Shown: in pieces, positions 12,401 to 24,934 of the stretch
Layout of the letters: every line of letters starts with the position of its first letter
Numbering within the stretch: the stretch's first letter is position 1
NCBI RefSeq assembly: GCF_027942865.1
Contig: NC_134510.1
Span: forward strand, 25,599,209-25,663,208
DNA: 64,000 nt
DNA from: Odontesthes bonariensis
Taxonomy: Eukaryota; Chordata; Actinopteri; Atheriniformes; Atherinopsidae
Direction: 5' to 3'
Translations under genes and position numbers: made by a program
The notes under the pieces: generated by a model
The model's input: the letters and a program-made list of their open reading frames with translations, nothing else
The model's database searches: none
Told to the model about the DNA's origin: nothing

Positions 12401-13238
12401 CCCGCCTCCACCCTCTGGCATGCCTGCCTCTCCCACTCCCAATCCTTACCCTCTGGATCCCCCGGAGCTGCAGTATAATCCCAACTATGACACTCTGTCC
12501 AAGCCGCCGAGAAAGGTTAAGTCCACTGATCAGCTGCTGAACATGGGTGACCTCCCGGCCAACACTGGGACACTGTCACGGCTGTCCAAGAACCAACAAC
12601 ACCAGTACTACAAAGCCATGGCTGCCTCCAACAAGAATTCCAACACGCAAACCCTCACCAGGAAGACACAGGACAGGCAGGACAGGCAGGACAGGCAGGA
12701 CAGGCAGGAGAGACAGGACAGGCAGGACAGGCAGGACAGGCAGGACAGGCAGGAGAGACAGGACAGGCAGGAACGGCTGCTCATGTCCCCGGACCATTTG
12801 GAGGACAGGATGGGGGTTGGAGGGATGGGTGTCGTAGATCCATATGCCCACACAGGAGGGGGTGTCCCCACGCTGCCTCGCCAGCAGAAGGCCCAATCCC
12901 AGCAGAACGTCTGCGCTACACCCTCCCTTGACCGGCATCACATGATCAAGATGAACTCTCATCCCACATCTGGACGAGAGCAAGAGAGAAACCCGACCAT
13001 GACGGGGCACATGAGTGGGGGTATGGGTTGGGCTGGGGAGATGCCTGGGGCGGGGGTAGTCATGGGAACGGGAACACTAGGGGGTCACAGCGCGAGGAGG
13101 ATGGCTTTTGCGGCAAAAAGGCAGAACACCATTGAGCAACTACATTTCATACCAGGAGGTGGCGGTGGGGGGTCAGGGGGAAGTGCAGGAGGCAGTCAGG
13201 GGATCAGGACAGGGAGTAAAAATGAGGTGACAGTGTGA
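9497..13238 (+). CDS. shisa7: Shisa7 (CKAMP59-like) transmembrane receptor-auxiliary protein, 5 coding exons
   Basis: Coding exons: 9497-10263, 10872-11026, 11507-11572, 11858-12043, 12238-13238. All have GT-AG junctions and the phases join cleanly into 724 aa. Order of features: signal peptide (about 1-25); Pro-rich ectodomain; Shisa cysteine-rich domain from about 129 (first Cys 134) with paired CC motifs; one membrane segment at about 219-240 (GFVIGGVIVFMVAVAVGIKVVF); then a long cytoplasmic tail. The tail carries PPSYES (371-376, a PPxY-type motif) and ends in EVTV, a class I PDZ ligand. Known Shisa7 proteins modulate AMPA and GABA-A receptors at synapses. Both the EVTV end and the tail segment after the membrane helix favour Shisa7 over Shisa6/8/9. 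It is longer than the mammalian protein (about 540), partly because of an in-frame DRQ repeat. The first exon's 5' boundary is unresolved. Confidence 0.92.
12672..12776 (+). repeat. shisa7: In-frame 9-bp minisatellite (DRQ/ERQ repeat) in shisa7
   Basis: Tandem copies of a 9-bp unit (GACAGGCAG, with GAGAGACAG variants) encode DRQ x4, ERQ, DRQ x4, ERQ, DRQ, then ER at about residues 537-571. Being a multiple of three, it can expand without frameshift. The higher-order DRQ4-ERQ pattern shows that a ~45-bp block was itself duplicated. Confidence 0.9.
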
Positions 13239-16200
13239 GGTTTGTGCCTAGAGTATGGTCATCAGATGTATGGGAATAGATCGCCTTTTTGCATTTATCT
13301 ATTAGATATAATAACAAAATATAAAACTAGAAGTATAGTAACAGTATAATGTGTTTAGGCTATTCAAATTGGTGTTCTCTTGTAATCAAATTAGCTTGAA
13401 TATAACTACTTATAAAAGTAAAAATCTATGTGGGGAACAACTCTTCCACTTTTGAGATAGCCTACATCAGCCATATTTTGTAACAGAATTTGCCATATTG
13501 CCATATACAACAGTGCCATTACTCGAAAGACTGACTGGACACATGAAAAGAAAACCCACAGAGCAGTTGTTCATGAGTTAGTTTTATATGTGTTTTTCAA
13601 AAAGTACTCAGGAGCCATATTAGATAGGAAACCAGACAATATAAAAAAGGCTTGACGAAGCGGAGGACCATGTGGAATATTTCATCACAGAAGTCCAGGA
13701 AAATGAGCAACTACCTGGACAGTCGATCTGCCCAGCTCTCGCTGGCAGTAATCTATTAGGCTGGATTGGATGGATGAAAAGCCCCATGGACACGATGAGT
13801 CTCAAAGACCTGTGTGCCTGTGTTTAAGGATTTCTGAGATCTTACATTCTGCTGAAAAAAAACCTCGTTCTGACACAGGGAGACTGAGCCCCGCTTGTTG
13901 CTTTCTCTGTAACTGAGTGGACGAGCTGGGATTTTTTTTCAGACTGAGACGCTGCAGCCTGACACTGTTGGCAGGACTCCACGCCTGATTTAAACTGCGG
14001 ACGTACCCACATTAACAATCTGATGCCTGGGTTGCCTAGTTTTCCATGTGACCTTAGATTAAATTCACCTGAGGACCTCACACTTTGATCACTGTTACAC
14101 TACAGGAGTGTAAACTGATATTAGACCACGTTAGGGGTGAGATTTCCCAAAGGTTCCCATTTACAAATCAGGGCCTCGCTGTAAAAATTGTGGGCTATCA
14201 AATATTTTAGAGCCATCAGATGCGATATTAGTCAAAAATGTTGACACAAACTTACAAAATCAAAAGATGGAAGAAGAGGATGTGTTCAGTTTACCTAGAA
14301 AGAGGTTGTATATGAAGAGCAAAGGTTTCTCTACAGAGCACAAAGGAATGGAGCATGACGCAGAGGTTGCACTTACACAACTGTACTTTCAAAGCCATTT
14401 ATGGAGATACAAAGAAAACACCACAGAGGAAGCTGGTCTGACAATCACCACTTAATTATTATCACCAGGTGGCAAATTATACAAGTCAGTGATTTGTACA
14501 GTCAAAGGATTGGCTTCAGAACAAGCCAAAAACCTCAGGAGCGAGGGCGACATGAGGCCTTCCCCTGCGCGGCTCCGGATGCCGCAAGAGACTCTGATGG
14601 TGAGGAAGCCCTTCCCATCTTCAGGACAAAGACTTTGCTGTAACATAACGCACTTCAGCCAGTATAAATAAATAAAAAAAATTTAAAAAAGCATTCAAAA
14701 TATAAACAAAAAATCTTCATCAATAACGACGCTTATCAATACTAAGGGCTATCCTATCCTATATACTGTAGTATGTGATATCTGTGGTCCATATAAAATT
14801 CTATCTCTTTCTATTGATTTTGTGTTGATATTGTCATGACGTATTAAGTATTAATGTGTACAAAAAACAAGAGCAATTTAAGCACAGTTCAAAGAGAAAC
14901 ACAGAGACAAAACTTTGCACAAATCAAGCCCCTGATATTTGCACCAGATGCGGACATGCTTATGTGTCGTGTCCTCAAGGTTTACATTCTGTACGATCTG
15001 AAAGTGTGACTGATCAATGGAGGGTATTGCATTGAGAGAGGATTTGTTTTTTTTTTGTTCTTTTGTTTTTTCATTTTTTTTCTATCAAGTGAAAATCAGA
15101 GATATTTACACAGATCAAGGAAGGAACTGTTTGGTTTTTGTTCAGTCGTGTGTTGGAGGATTACAGAGATGAAAAGCTGAAGAACAGAGACACAGATTAC
15201 ATTTGGACAATCTTCCTATACACAGTACTAAATGTAGTTGTTATAAATATGATGGAGTGTTATTATTAATGATTATTATAACTGTTATGGTTATTATTAA
15301 CAATTATCTTATGATGTGATGTTCTTTTACTTGGTGGGATTTAAGTGTTTATTGTTTTTAGATTACTAGCATTCTCATGACTAGTTTGTTTTTCATACAT
15401 CTGGTCATAAAGTTTTTAAAACATTCCAAATCTTAATGCATGCCAGCTCCATTTCATTGAGAGGCATTGACAGCATGCCTGGATCTTAAGGTCATCCATG
15501 CTTATATGGCCAAGTTTCCAGCTGTATGTAGTGTGCCTAGACATCAGCCTTATGACATCTCGATCTCAAATGATTACTTAGGTTTTCGCTCTGGTACAAA
15601 AAACATGTATTGAAAAAATCTGCAGCCTTCAAAATGTATGTGTCGACAGCCGGTGAGGGATGGGTGAGTTTGGGATGGGCTACAGACAGTCTTTTGTCTC
15701 TTCTGCAGCAGCCTGACCTACTAACTTGTCATGGGTTCTACACGCTAAACCCATGATGCCATAATGTATGTATGTTCGGATGAATGTTTGTTACACAGGT
15801 GGGAGAAAAACTGAGGTCTAGTGGAAACCCGAAAGCTTTGAGTGAAGTGTCTTTTTCAGGGAAATAGGACAGATGACATACAGTTGTACTAGATTTTTTT
15901 AATAGAGCCACAAAAGGTCTGTAGCAAAGTCTGTAATAACTCACAAGCCATATCCATCGAAACTCATTATCACAATTTTATAAATGGTTAATCTAATTTG
16001 TGCAAGTATTGTATTTTGTATAGCTAGTACAATCAGAATATTTTGAGTGATCTCTTCGACATTAATTTGAAGATTAAAAAAATTATGTGTTAGTAATTAA
16101 TGAATTGTACAGTGCCAAATTCATAACATTTTGTTGTCTTTTTATTGCCATAACCTCCTAGATGGCTACAGCTTTTCTTTTTCTTTTTTTTTTTTTCACA

Positions 16201-16490
16201 ATGGAAAACTAATACACAAGGAAGGTGAAAGCTGAAAAGCTTTTTTTTTTCAGAGGGAAATGAATGAATATGGTGTGTGTTTTTACCATTATGAATTCAT
16301 TTAGAGGGAGGATGCTTAATGGCCACCTTAAATGGATAGGGACCATGTCCATTAATGACAATTAATGGATTTATTTTCATGCCTGAAAATTTCAATACAA
16401 CCCTTTTGTTATTGTTTAATGCATTGATCCCCTTGGATACGGCAGTGAATTACAAACATTTGTATAATAAAGTTGGTGGGAAAAATGTTT
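13239..16490 (+). other. shisa7: shisa7 3' UTR (long)
   Basis: About 3.2 kb of AT-rich non-coding sequence follows the stop. AATAAA motifs occur near 14665-14672, and a better-supported one at 16466-16471 is followed by GT-rich sequence. ORFs at 14267-14671 show no domain. Multiple alternative 3' ends are plausible. Confidence 0.5.
16466..16471 (+). terminator. shisa7: Candidate distal polyadenylation signal, shisa7
   Basis: AATAAA followed within ~40 bp by T/GT-rich sequence (GTTTTGTCATTTATT and GTGTGTGAGTTTTG), the usual downstream element pattern. Confidence 0.45.
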
Positions 16491-16739
16491 TGTCATTTAT
16501 TATTGGCGTGTGTGAGTTTTGTAACATATGGACTTTTACTTTTTACTTTCATCACATTTTAGGTAAAAATTAGGACTTTAATCAATGAGTTTCTTCTTTC
16601 TGACGGGCAGTATTTTCTAATTTGTTTGGACACCCACAACCTTGAAAGTTGAAATATTTGCCACAATGATTATTTCTAACTAAAGGACGGTTTTGGTCAT
16701 TCAGTCATATTTTCTCAAAACTGAGTTCCCATTCATCTT

Positions 16740-17930
16740 AACACTCAAAAGGTTGGGACAGTACAGCAAATGCTAATGAAAAACACACAAAAAGATGCAT
16801 TATTACATTTATTTTGATTATTATTTCACTGTAGACTGTTTAGATATGGATAGATATAGATATTTTTCTCTTTTTTTACTTAATTTATTTTGTAATTAAT
16901 TATGATTACTTAAATAATTCATTTTTCATTTCAGGCCTGCAGCTCATTCTGAAAAAAGCTGCAACACACTAATGAGTAACGAGATAAAACAGCAACAACA
17001 AATGTTATTTCAAACAGGTGATTTTCATCATGATTTGGTACAAAAGTCTTGGTGGAGTTACATTCACAAATACAACACAAAACTTTACTGTGCAAAAATT
17101 AGGCCTCATCTTAACCTTACACAGAAACAGCATCGACTTCTCTGGGTTAGGAGGCATCTGGGATGGATTATCATACAGCAGAAACACGTACTGTGGTCAG
17201 ACAAATCAGTATTTACTATGTTCATTTCCGAAGTAATGGACACCTTTGGATTTGGACCAAAGTTGAAAAGTACCATCCCGACCGTGATCAGTCCAGGTCC
17301 AAAACCCAGGCTCTGTGATGTTGTGTGGTTGTATCAGTGCTCTTGGTAAAGCTCATTCCCACTTATGTGATGGCAGCATTCATCCAGAAAAGTACACAGA
17401 TAATTTAGAGCCACATGTACTGCCTTCAAGGCCTTCTTTTCTAGGGATGTCCATGTATTTTCTGACAAGATGAAACCGCATTTTACACACTTTAAAATGT
17501 GGTTGAGGAAGAAGAGGGTACAGGTACTGGACTGGCCTCCCTGCAGTCCTGACCCGTCCCCGAAAGAAAATGTGTGGAGAACTGAGGAGAAATATTGAAC
17601 CAAAAAATGCAGCACTGACCCTGTACTGTTGCACAGGTTAAGATGCGTCGGTAAGGAAGAATACAACCGAACACTTAATCTTTTGGTATTCTCGATGCCA
17701 GAATGTCTTTTAGATGTTGTAAGAAGGAATGGAGACATTACAAAGTGTAAAAGCTTTACCTGATCAACTATTTTCAAAGTACACAGCAGGTCTGAAATTC
17801 AACAATGGATGAATATCAACAAATGAAACGAAGCTGTCAAGACATAGCATGAAATATATTTGATTTCTGCTACATCTGCTATAAAATACAAGTCAAGTAA
17901 ACGTAAGAATCACTGCTTTTTTTTGCCTAA
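16740..17930 (+). mobile_element. Tc1/mariner-type DNA transposon relic (transposase on + strand)
   Basis: Degenerate DD34-type transposase fragments are readable. TQKQHRLLWVRRHLGW leads into VLWSDKSVF near 17193 (the first catalytic Asp region), and later DWPPCSPDPSPKENVW at about 17527-17575 corresponds to the WPxxSPDxxPxENxW signature of Tc1 transposases. Frameshifts and stops separate the blocks. The N-terminal DNA-binding half is largely missing between about 17045 and 17055, suggesting an internal deletion. The flank CAAAAGGTTGGGACAGTAC near 16747 and the GTAAGAATCACTGC stretch near 17905 look like the terminal regions, so the limits are approximate. Not expected to be active. Confidence 0.8.
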
Positions 17931-19600
17931 AGTTGCAGTTTGGCAAATGTAAGCCATTAGCAACAATCACATTACCCTTCAAAAGTGGTAATGCAGCAAC
18001 TGAACTACCTTACAATTATACCAAAAATAATTATTTATCTAACCCAGTACAATATGATATAATAATACCAGTAAACCCCTTCAAGTCCCTGATAAATATC
18101 CCTGTATCCCTGATACAATATATTTATAACCTCTGACTGACTTCAGTGCATATTAGAGGCTCAGAACATATACTGACATTTATTTAGTTAAACCATTTTG
18201 CTATGTAATCTATTTAAATTTAGACTCCTTTTGAACTAAAAAAGACAACAAGACAGTCGTAAAAGTGTTCTGATTCTAAACCGATGAGTAGAATTTATTC
18301 ATTACAAGTTAGTCTGCCGGTGAAAATTGAAAGTATTTCATTGTTAACAAGACAACTTAATAAATTAACAAGTGCTTTTAATACCACACACTAGAGGTTT
18401 CGTGTCATAAATACTTTCTATTATATTATATATCACATAGATTAATTGGATTATCATTAGAGATACATTCACAGGTAACCATTTTACTAAAATTTCATCA
18501 AGTGTTTCATGTGAAAAATCTTAATCTGCAACGTTGCATATGGCTCAGATAAATCTGGGAGAGTAAAAGTAAAATCTAGTACCAAATGTGTGGAGAAAAA
18601 AAAAGATGTAAAACACTTTACAGCCAAGACATGGCCTGACGCGGGGCGATTATGCTCTATATTTAGGCCAAGACTCAGACTGAGACTGACAAATGTCTCA
18701 CATATGCAGACAACGACAGCTCTGAGACAAGAGGTTTGGTCACAAACAATTAGTTCTATTAAGAATCAACTAAGAGGCAAATTAACATTGTATAAGAGGT
18801 CAGACCATAAACTGCAGCTATATTAACAAAAAGCTCTTTAGTCTTCAGTAGGTTAAAAACACACACAAAGTGAGTCTGTACAAAAATCCCATATCTCTGG
18901 GCTGTGAGATATTGTATAAGCTGCAGTAAGGCTATAGAGTGCTACTGGGAGTGGACAGTGGTGCTTTTAAATGAAATCCACTCTCGATCATCTGAACATA
19001 GAGTTATATCACAGGCATACAGGATCCCTGCAGTGAGGTTAGAGTTGTGTAGCTCATATTTAAAACCTCCCGTGAATACATTTATTGCACTGAGACGCAT
19101 GAAGGCTGAAATGAAAGAGCAGGAGCCGGCGGCCATCGGGCTGATACAGGAAATATTTTTAGAGGAGGTACACAAAGGACACAGAAAATATTATGTTTGG
19201 TTTAGGCACTACCTGCTGCTCAGACATTGGAGTCGCTGCAGTTTGTACATTTCGCCACCAGGAGGTTCAGTGATTCCAAGATGAACTGAGCACTCAGGCT
19301 TTGTTCAGAATTACAAAGAACTTAAAGCTGTGACTGCTGACTGGCTGAGTGAACTACAGAGATCATCGTCAGTGATGTTCAACATGTGTCAAAACTGGGG
19401 ATCACTTAACTCTAGTCTAAGAACTTATTTTCCTTTTTCTTTGCTGTTTTCTATGGAGAAGAACTGTTAAATAAGCCATTTATGTTGATAACAGCTTTTT
19501 AAACTTGAGCGGTTTTATTCTCCTTGTAGGGTTTTTTTTTTGCAGCAGCAGTTCAATCAAAAAGACTTATTCCACCGAACAGTGGATGTTTGAGATGTTT
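17931..19600. other. Intergenic, no gene seen
   Basis: AT-rich up to about 18600, then mixed. A 126-codon ORF at 18904-19284 has no recognisable domain and no conserved-looking composition. CCACCAGGAGG at 19256-19266 is a weak CTCF-like match only. Confidence 0.4.
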
Positions 19601-19639
19601 CTGCTAGTCGAATTCTTATAAGCATTAATGTGGACTCTT

Positions 19640-20360
19640 GTCACAAGAGACAGACCGTTCTAAGAAAGTAGTTATCAGAACTACCTTCCTCGAATTTCGT
19701 TCTGATAACTATCCTTCCCCAGCGGAACTGTTTCAGTCTACATTCGCACATGAGTCGGGACCTGATAGGGACTGATGCGCCGCGCGCAGCCGTCTGCTTC
19801 AGTGACGTGTTAGCCGTTAGCCGTTTAGTGCTACATTCAAACACAAAACAAAACGGTAAAAGTAAGGAGAGTAGAAAAAACACCACCAAGAAGCTAATAT
19901 GGAGAGCGGGGAGGCCACCGTGTTTATGGTCTGCATGATGGTGATATTAATCATGGACAATCACATCAGGCGTCTAATATCGAGGCTGGAAAAGCTCACA
20001 GAGAGAGTCAGGAGATACTTTTTCATTTCATGAAGGAAGAAAGGAGAGCAGAGCGCTGCAGACAAATGAGACCAGTGTAAGTTTAACTTATTAAACACCC
20101 GCCGGTTGTGTCTGCATCTATGAGGAAACATTTCAGCCGTGATAGCATGACATGGGGCGTAGCTACCGACCACCAAACACCTCCATAAGATTAGTTCTAT
20201 AGAACTATGAAAAGACCCGACCTCGGAGAAGGAGCTAAATAGTTATAGGAACTAAGGGAGAAAGCCCCGAGTTCCTGTATGTCCGAACACGGGAGAAAAC
20301 GGCCCCGCGGATTAAAAGGTTATTAGAACTGCCAAAGGTTCCTACAGTCCGAAAGCGGCT
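19640..20360 (+). mobile_element. Possible non-autonomous DNA transposon (Harbinger-like?)
   Basis: The two flanks of this block resemble each other in inverted orientation. GTTCTGATAACTATCCTTC near 19700 resembles the reverse complement of sequence near 20225-20260, and GTCGGGACCTGATAG near 19755 resembles the reverse complement of sequence near 20205-20222. Between them is a short ORF from 19899 starting MESGEATVFMVCMMVILIMD, then basic residues. The inverted similarity and a short hydrophobic-then-basic ORF are reminiscent of Harbinger-type elements, but I could not define exact termini or target-site duplication. Confidence 0.3.
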
Positions 20361-20759
20361 ATAGATGGTTGTTGGTAATGTCCTTTTTTTGTTCTTTCAC
20401 AGTATGGTTCATGATCTATTTGAGCATTATTACAAATAAGAGAGGGTTGGGCCTACAGATATTCACATCTTGAATATTTAGTCTGATGTTGAGCTCCTGA
20501 GTGTCTTTCTACTTTCGCACAACACAACTTACAGTCACTAAACACTATTAAAACTTTAATGCCCTTGATTAAGTAGTGATATTGGGGCTTTAAACTGTTC
20601 AGTTTGGTATATTTGTTGTTGGGATTGTAGGAAAGAGGTGATGCGGAAGAAAATAAAAACAACTCTACCTTGAAATGTATTTGTTAAGTATTTATTTGGC
20701 TTCATAAATGTTGTCATGTGAAACAGAAAAAACACCCTTTGTCACATCTATGGTTTTAC

Positions 20760-21170
20760 ATATCTAATCATAATAATGATCAGTAATTACTGCTTCCACA
20801 GGAACAAAGAGGGTAAGCAATAGGTAGGTACTGCTAAATAGATCCACTTGATTAACTGATCATCAGAAAGTGTGAGCACCTTCGTAAAAGCAGACGTTTT
20901 GGCAGTTTGCTGATCCGGAGCATTCAGCTGTGTGTGAACACAACAAAAAGGGGGAAAGAGGTCAGCAATGATCTTAGAGAAGCAATTGTAGCTGCCCATC
21001 AATTTGGGAAGGGTTAAAATATCATTTCCAAACTATTTGGAGTACATCGTTTTTACATAGAAAAATATTATTCCCAAGTGGAAAATTTTAAGCTTATACT
21101 TTCCAGCAAGTTCACCCCCAAGGTCAGACTGTGCAATGCTCTGATAAACTGTAACACTGGGTGTTGCTAA
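20760..21170 (+). mobile_element. 5' fragment of a Tc1/mariner element
   Basis: On the + strand this reads as the transposase N-terminus: KEVSNDLREAIVAAHQFGKG around 20955-21015, then, after frame disruptions, SKFTPRSD near 21107-21130. The same family occurs in opposite orientation at about 60225-61430; the two match over the segment with the conserved GATGGGCAGC. Only the first ~400 bp remain. Confidence 0.8.
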
Positions 21171-21640
21171 AAGAAGATTTGATGCAGCACAGTGATAAAC
21201 GTGCTGGCATCTAATTCAAAATAAGCATCCATTAAAAAAAAAAAAAAAAACATGTATTAAATTTCAACATCCAAACATTTTGTTTTTGTACTATTTTCAG
21301 TTAATATGGGATTTAATAAAAGATTTGCATCACGATCAGTTTTTAAAAAGCTCTTACTCTGTTGGACGTCGGATGATAGCGCTTATAAAATATCCACAAA
21401 CTGGATGTTTATACAGACAGCAAATCTTTTATTAATGTTTTATTGGCATGTATTAACTCCAAATGACTTCTTTAAAACCATTAACATCTGAGGTATGTGC
21501 ATCATGACCGGGGTTGTCTCTCCGAGCATGTAGGATTGATATATAACACAAAATATAAACTATAATGGTGGTAATCCATGCAGACATCGATGACACTGAT
21601 CAATTATACATCTTGTTTTTACAGGCCTTCAAGGCAGCAC
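21171..21640. other. Intergenic AT-rich spacer
   Basis: It contains an A-run at 21234-21250 and no supported gene. Confidence 0.35.
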
Positions 21641-21769
21641 GCATTACATATAGCCCGGGGTTAAGTTTTTAAACCAAGACTGATAACATGTGCGATAATC
21701 ATAAAGGCGCAATGCACTGCTTAACTTTAGGGTGTGGTGGTGGAGTCGACACAAATTACCTGCATATTA

Positions 21770-22226
21770 ACATTAGGAAAAGCGGCTCTCCGCAGCGTGA
21801 AACCAGTGAATCCACTGTGAGCCCTAAACAGCCGACCGTGAGCCCCGCTGCTGCTGCTACCCGGAAATATTACAAGGGCCGGAAAGGACCAATGTTAGGG
21901 GAGCACACGTCACTCACTTTTACCCAAAAATATTACCACCGACCGTCCAAATTTTTCTCGGCCGTCGAAATATTAAGTTAAAGCTCCAGGTCGGTGCAAC
22001 CGGTCGCAATCAAATGTCAAGGAGGCTGCTGCGGAGTCCGCTGGCGTATATTTCACGAGGGAACTGTGTACGCGCTCACCCAGCTCAGCATCAGTGAAAA
22101 TGGCTCTGGCTAACGACTGGAAAACGGCACGCAGAAATGGAAGCGGACGATAGCTAGCTAGTCAGTTAGAAGAAGGCGTGACAGGCCTCATCCATCTGCA
22201 ACTGTGCTCTGCAACTGGATGCGTAG
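21770..22226 (+). promoter_or_regulatory. znf865: Candidate CpG-rich promoter and first non-coding exon of znf865-like gene
   Basis: A local rise in CpG content without a TATA box ends at a donor-like GTAG then GTAAAC (GT at 22227). This would be exon 1 of the zinc-finger gene whose coding exon lies 3 kb downstream. Supported by composition and the donor only. Confidence 0.4.
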
Positions 22227-22611
22227 GTAAACATTTGCCGAATATAGGTTACGCAGATGTATATGCTAGCGTTAGCATCATAATGTTAACGTTAGTCGGC
22301 GTGCTTTTAACATTGTGGTGAGAAAGGAAGGCTAACGTTAGCAACATTGTGGCTTTTCTCAATTGCGTGTGGCACCAAATAGCCAAACACGCCGAGCCAG
22401 TGTAAAATAAGATGCTAAACCGTGAAGTTTTGTATGCAACCGCGTCCAATGTTTTTTCTTTTTTTTCTCCAAATGTTAGCCAATACTGTTAGAGGATGCC
22501 ACCTTAAGTGCATCCGTTATTACTAGTGCCTGAAAAGTACAGCTAATGTTTACATTGTGCGGCCAGTGTGATGCTTGTGTTAATGTTTAGCATTTCTGCC
22601 ATTCTTTACAG

Positions 22612-22724
22612 GTTTGCAGGTTTACATGATAATGAGAGGCAGTCAAATGTGCGATAGATTATCTTCCTCATCTGCCAGGGGAGCTCTCTGCCTTAACGAT
22701 TCATTGCATCAATTAGAGGAAACG
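22612..22724 (+). other. znf865: Candidate second non-coding exon of znf865-like gene
   Basis: Bounded by a good acceptor (CCATTCTTTACAG ending at 22611) and a good donor (GGTAAGA, GT at 22725). No extended ORF. It is probably part of the 5' UTR spliced towards 24935. Confidence 0.4.
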
Positions 22725-24934
22725 GTAAGATATTAAAAGGTGAGCATAACGACATTTAAAGTAAGTTTACCACATGCAATGCACTTGTAACCTCTTCAAA
22801 AGTGACGTAATTTTCATTTTCAATCGAGGGAAATGTTTGAACATCAACATTGGTTATTCATTTTTTTTTTTAAAATGTATGCAAATGTATTTAATGGGTA
22901 ATAATAGATCATCCCCGTCGTTTCGGTCGTTGTGTTGAACCAAATACAGATCAAGTTGACTGACCTTTTATCTGGATAGTTACAGTTCAAAGAAAATCAG
23001 CTTTCTATCTGAGCAGACAGTGTAAAAAACATATGAAAGTGAAATTTAGATGAGATTAACAGAAATGGGAAAAGGTATTATTATACAAAATAAACTATAA
23101 TTTGGACTATCTAACTAAAAACACTTCCTACATGTGTACATTTATATGGACTGAAATTCAAACTAAACATGAAACTGCCATTTGAGCTATGTCATTATAA
23201 ACACACTAAGGCCCAATCCCTATTCCTCCCCTTGGCTCCGCCACTCATCCTTGTCCCTCCATGTTGCAGGGATAAGGTGCTGCTTTTATTTTGGGGATCA
23301 GGGAGTGGTGGTCATCTAGCCCTTCAACCCTGGCATCGGTAGCCATTTGGATCGCTAGATGACCACCACTCCCTGATCCCTGAAAGAAAAGAGGCACCTT
23401 ATCTCTGCAAAACAGAGGGCTAGAGCCAAAGGGAGGAATTGGACTTTGGTCTAAAACATAAATGTAAAGGGTAAGTGTAGTTGTAGTGCGCTTGCTTCTG
23501 AAAATGTGCTTGAATTAAAGTGAAAATGAGCATTAATGCTGTTTAACTTGTATTTGACAACAGTTATAACTGTTCTCTGTGTTACTCAACATTAAGAACT
23601 AGTACAAAGTTTCAATTTCAAAAGGAATATATCTTGAATATAGAGTTAGAATAAAAAGGACTTTAAATGGTTAAAAATATTGATTAATATCTTTAAATGA
23701 GGTTAAGATGATCTGATGGAATGACTATTTATCAGCATTGGTCTTCAGTCACCAGAAAGGTTTATTATATCCAAAGTTTTGTCAGTGAAAATCCTAAAAA
23801 CAACTGGAATATCTGTAAAAAGGACAAAAGCTTCACTCGCATCAAAATCCATCTTGATCTATCAAGTTTATTTTGGAAATGTAGCAATAAATCAACCAGT
23901 CTAAAGTAGTGTGGCTGAAATCCAAATTATTAGTTACAGACATATGCTGTTTCTTTTTTAAACATGAAACTGCCCCTCACCTTTGTATCAGCCATCAATA
24001 GCAGCCATACTGTATATAATAAATGTTTATACAGTGTAAGATACATCACAGAACACATACATTATTAAAGCATCAAAGGATTGTGGTAGTTTAGTATACA
24101 GTTAGGTAATAAAATGGGTCACTATCTCCAAAGCTTTGTTGAATATGCAAAATCTGCCTCTTCACACAGACGCCTACAAGTTGCATTAAATGCATAGAAA
24201 AAAAAAAGTCCTCTGTAGTAGATGCGAGTCTGATTTAAAAAAAAAAAAACAAAACAAACAAACAAAAAAAACCAATTGGCATTTATGCAGCAATTCTAGT
24301 ATTTCTGCTCCCCAGCAGTGCTGCGTCATGGTAAGTCATTACAAAAGGTAAAATGCTAAATGTTTTCTTTGTCTATTGCAGTGGCTGGGAAATAATGTAA
24401 ACATCTGCAAATTGTTGACTGAATATCTTTCACCTTCTCTAAATTGTAACTGGAAGTTTTTATTGTATATTGATCGAATTTCTCACTAAAACTAAAAGGC
24501 TAACTGACAGTAATAAGTTTGATATAATCAGAGGTATTAAATGAATATTCTAAATATGCTGAGGGAAAAGGCCACTAAATTGAACCAAATCTCATTGTTG
24601 ACTTGTATGATATAATAGTTCAAGGATTCTTTATTGTCATACCAGCTCACATGCACATGTTTACGGTACAAAATTAGTATTGTGTACGGTATTGTGGTAT
24701 TGTTGCTGTGTACAGTTTGGAGCGATCTATCTATGATGCTATCATCTGTTGAAAAAATTCTGTATTTTCTTACACAGGTTTAGGTTTCACAGATTAGCCT
24801 CAATTGGACATCTTGGCATAGATTGATGGCTGATTAGTTAGGGACTTAGGACAGGGATTTTTATTTTAATGCTAAATTGTAGTCTATAGAGAACTTCTAT
24901 GACTTTCCTCCTTTTTTTAATTTTGTGTTTTCAG
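22725..24934 (+). other. znf865: Probable intron in znf865-like 5' UTR
   Basis: AT-rich, no coding signal. Holds the fold-back element at 23212-23455, A-runs near 24200-24270, and a possible repeat end near 24630-24720 (TTCTTTATTGTCATACCAG). Confidence 0.4.
23212..23455. mobile_element. Fold-back MITE with 27-bp perfect inner inverted repeat
   Basis: Arms 23294-23320 and 23354-23380 are perfect reverse complements over 27 bp with a 33-nt loop. Further out, CCTCCCCTTGGCTC near 23228 pairs imperfectly with GAGCCAAAGGGAGGAATTGG near 23424, and GGGATAAGGTGC pairs with GCACCTTATCTC. The whole ~240-bp unit can therefore fold on itself, as expected of a miniature inverted-repeat transposable element. 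The target-site duplication is unclear. Confidence 0.8.

Noticed and set aside
14267-14671. Three overlapping ORFs downstream of shisa7
   Set aside because: They fall in the 3' UTR, lack domain signals, and overlap one another in different frames.
18904-19284. 126-codon ORF in the transposon-rich spacer
   Set aside because: No motif, splice context or promoter; treated as a chance ORF.
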